Assembly (NCBI GenBank): GCA_951799405.1
Contig: OX637361.1
Span: 6,657,156-6,721,155, forward strand
DNA: 64,000 nucleotides
Direction: 5' to 3'
Origin: Agapetus fuscipes
Taxonomy: Eukaryota > Arthropoda > Insecta > Trichoptera > Glossosomatidae
Part shown: piece after piece, positions 63,891 to 64,000 of the stretch
Layout of the letters: every line of letters begins with the position of its first letter
Numbering within the stretch: position 1 is the stretch's first letter
Program-made: the position numbers and the translations under genes
Notes under the pieces: model-generated
Database searches by the model: none
What the model was told of the DNA's origin: nothing
What the model saw: the letters and a program-made list of their open reading frames with translations, nothing else

Positions 63891-64000
63891 ATATCTAATC
63901 TAATTTGCAAAGATATATTGACATTTAAAATTCACATTAAATGCATGCCCACATACACGTGTAAGTTTGCGCTTACAAATGCTGCATGTGTACATACAAA
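63891..64000 (-). mobile_element. A unit 3' part, cut by the window edge
   Basis: Minus strand TTTGTATGTACACATGCAGC to TTGCAAATTAGATTAGAT. Confidence 0.8.

Overview
This window looks like AT-rich, repeat-dense nuclear DNA from an arthropod, most likely an insect. The evidence is a split paired-box gene of Pax3/7 (gooseberry) type with GT-AG introns, LINE/SINE/MITE/LTR debris on every scale, and no bacterial gene organisation. The exact lineage cannot be told from the sequence alone.

Host genes are few. At 3223-3891 (minus strand) two exons encode nearly the whole paired domain plus the octapeptide HSIDGILG of a gooseberry/Pax3/7 gene. The homeobox exons and the start exon are not visible. 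The 5' splice donor of the first exon, with the last exon codons, is repeated four times in tandem. A second possible terminal exon lies at 23252-23455 (minus). Several non-repetitive GC-richer islands (28670-28985, 36220-36620, 49466-49682, 61745-61900) may be cis-regulatory DNA.

The rest is mostly mobile DNA. (1) 'A units': about 40 copies of a roughly 255-bp sequence starting near TTCCTTGACTTATAGG and ending in an AGATT pentamer tail. In two places (59109-59452 and 39359-39830) an A unit directly follows the C-terminal reverse-transcriptase codons of an RTE-like LINE, so it is the 3' end of that LINE or a SINE that borrowed it. (2) An L2/CR1-like LINE (54463-58123, minus) carries endonuclease and RT, has one stop codon, and sits inside the RTE-like LINE. 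The host LINE's reading frame rejoins exactly across a 5-bp duplication. (3) SINE C, tRNA-derived, shares a 38-nt 3' tail with the L2-like LINE. (4) SINE D, tRNA-derived, has a different tail. (5) Two families contain hammerhead-ribozyme-like cores of the Penelope-associated small dimeric type (28040-28077, 9126-9171, 29535-29580, and degraded copies at 10020-10146). (6) Fold-back hairpin insertions carry 12-13 bp target duplications (1139-1343, 46909-47096). A further hairpin at 51155-51363 holds a broken hammerhead core. (7) MITEs include a 255-bp family with 4-bp A/T-only duplications (three copies), a hAT-type, a Harbinger-type and a pogo-type element, a long fold-back TGTCATGTGATGTTCTG family (three copies), and others. 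(8) Three solo LTRs lie at 8548-9044, 42620-42922 and 59729-60148.

Layout: 1-4 kb gooseberry exons; 4-20 kb A units, SINE D, a solo LTR and ribozyme elements; 20-33 kb MITEs, LINE relics and ribozyme elements; 33-50 kb SINE C, fold-backs, A units and a solo LTR; 51-60 kb nested LINEs; 62-63 kb a 132-bp satellite array. Many insertions are nested, which gives a relative chronology.
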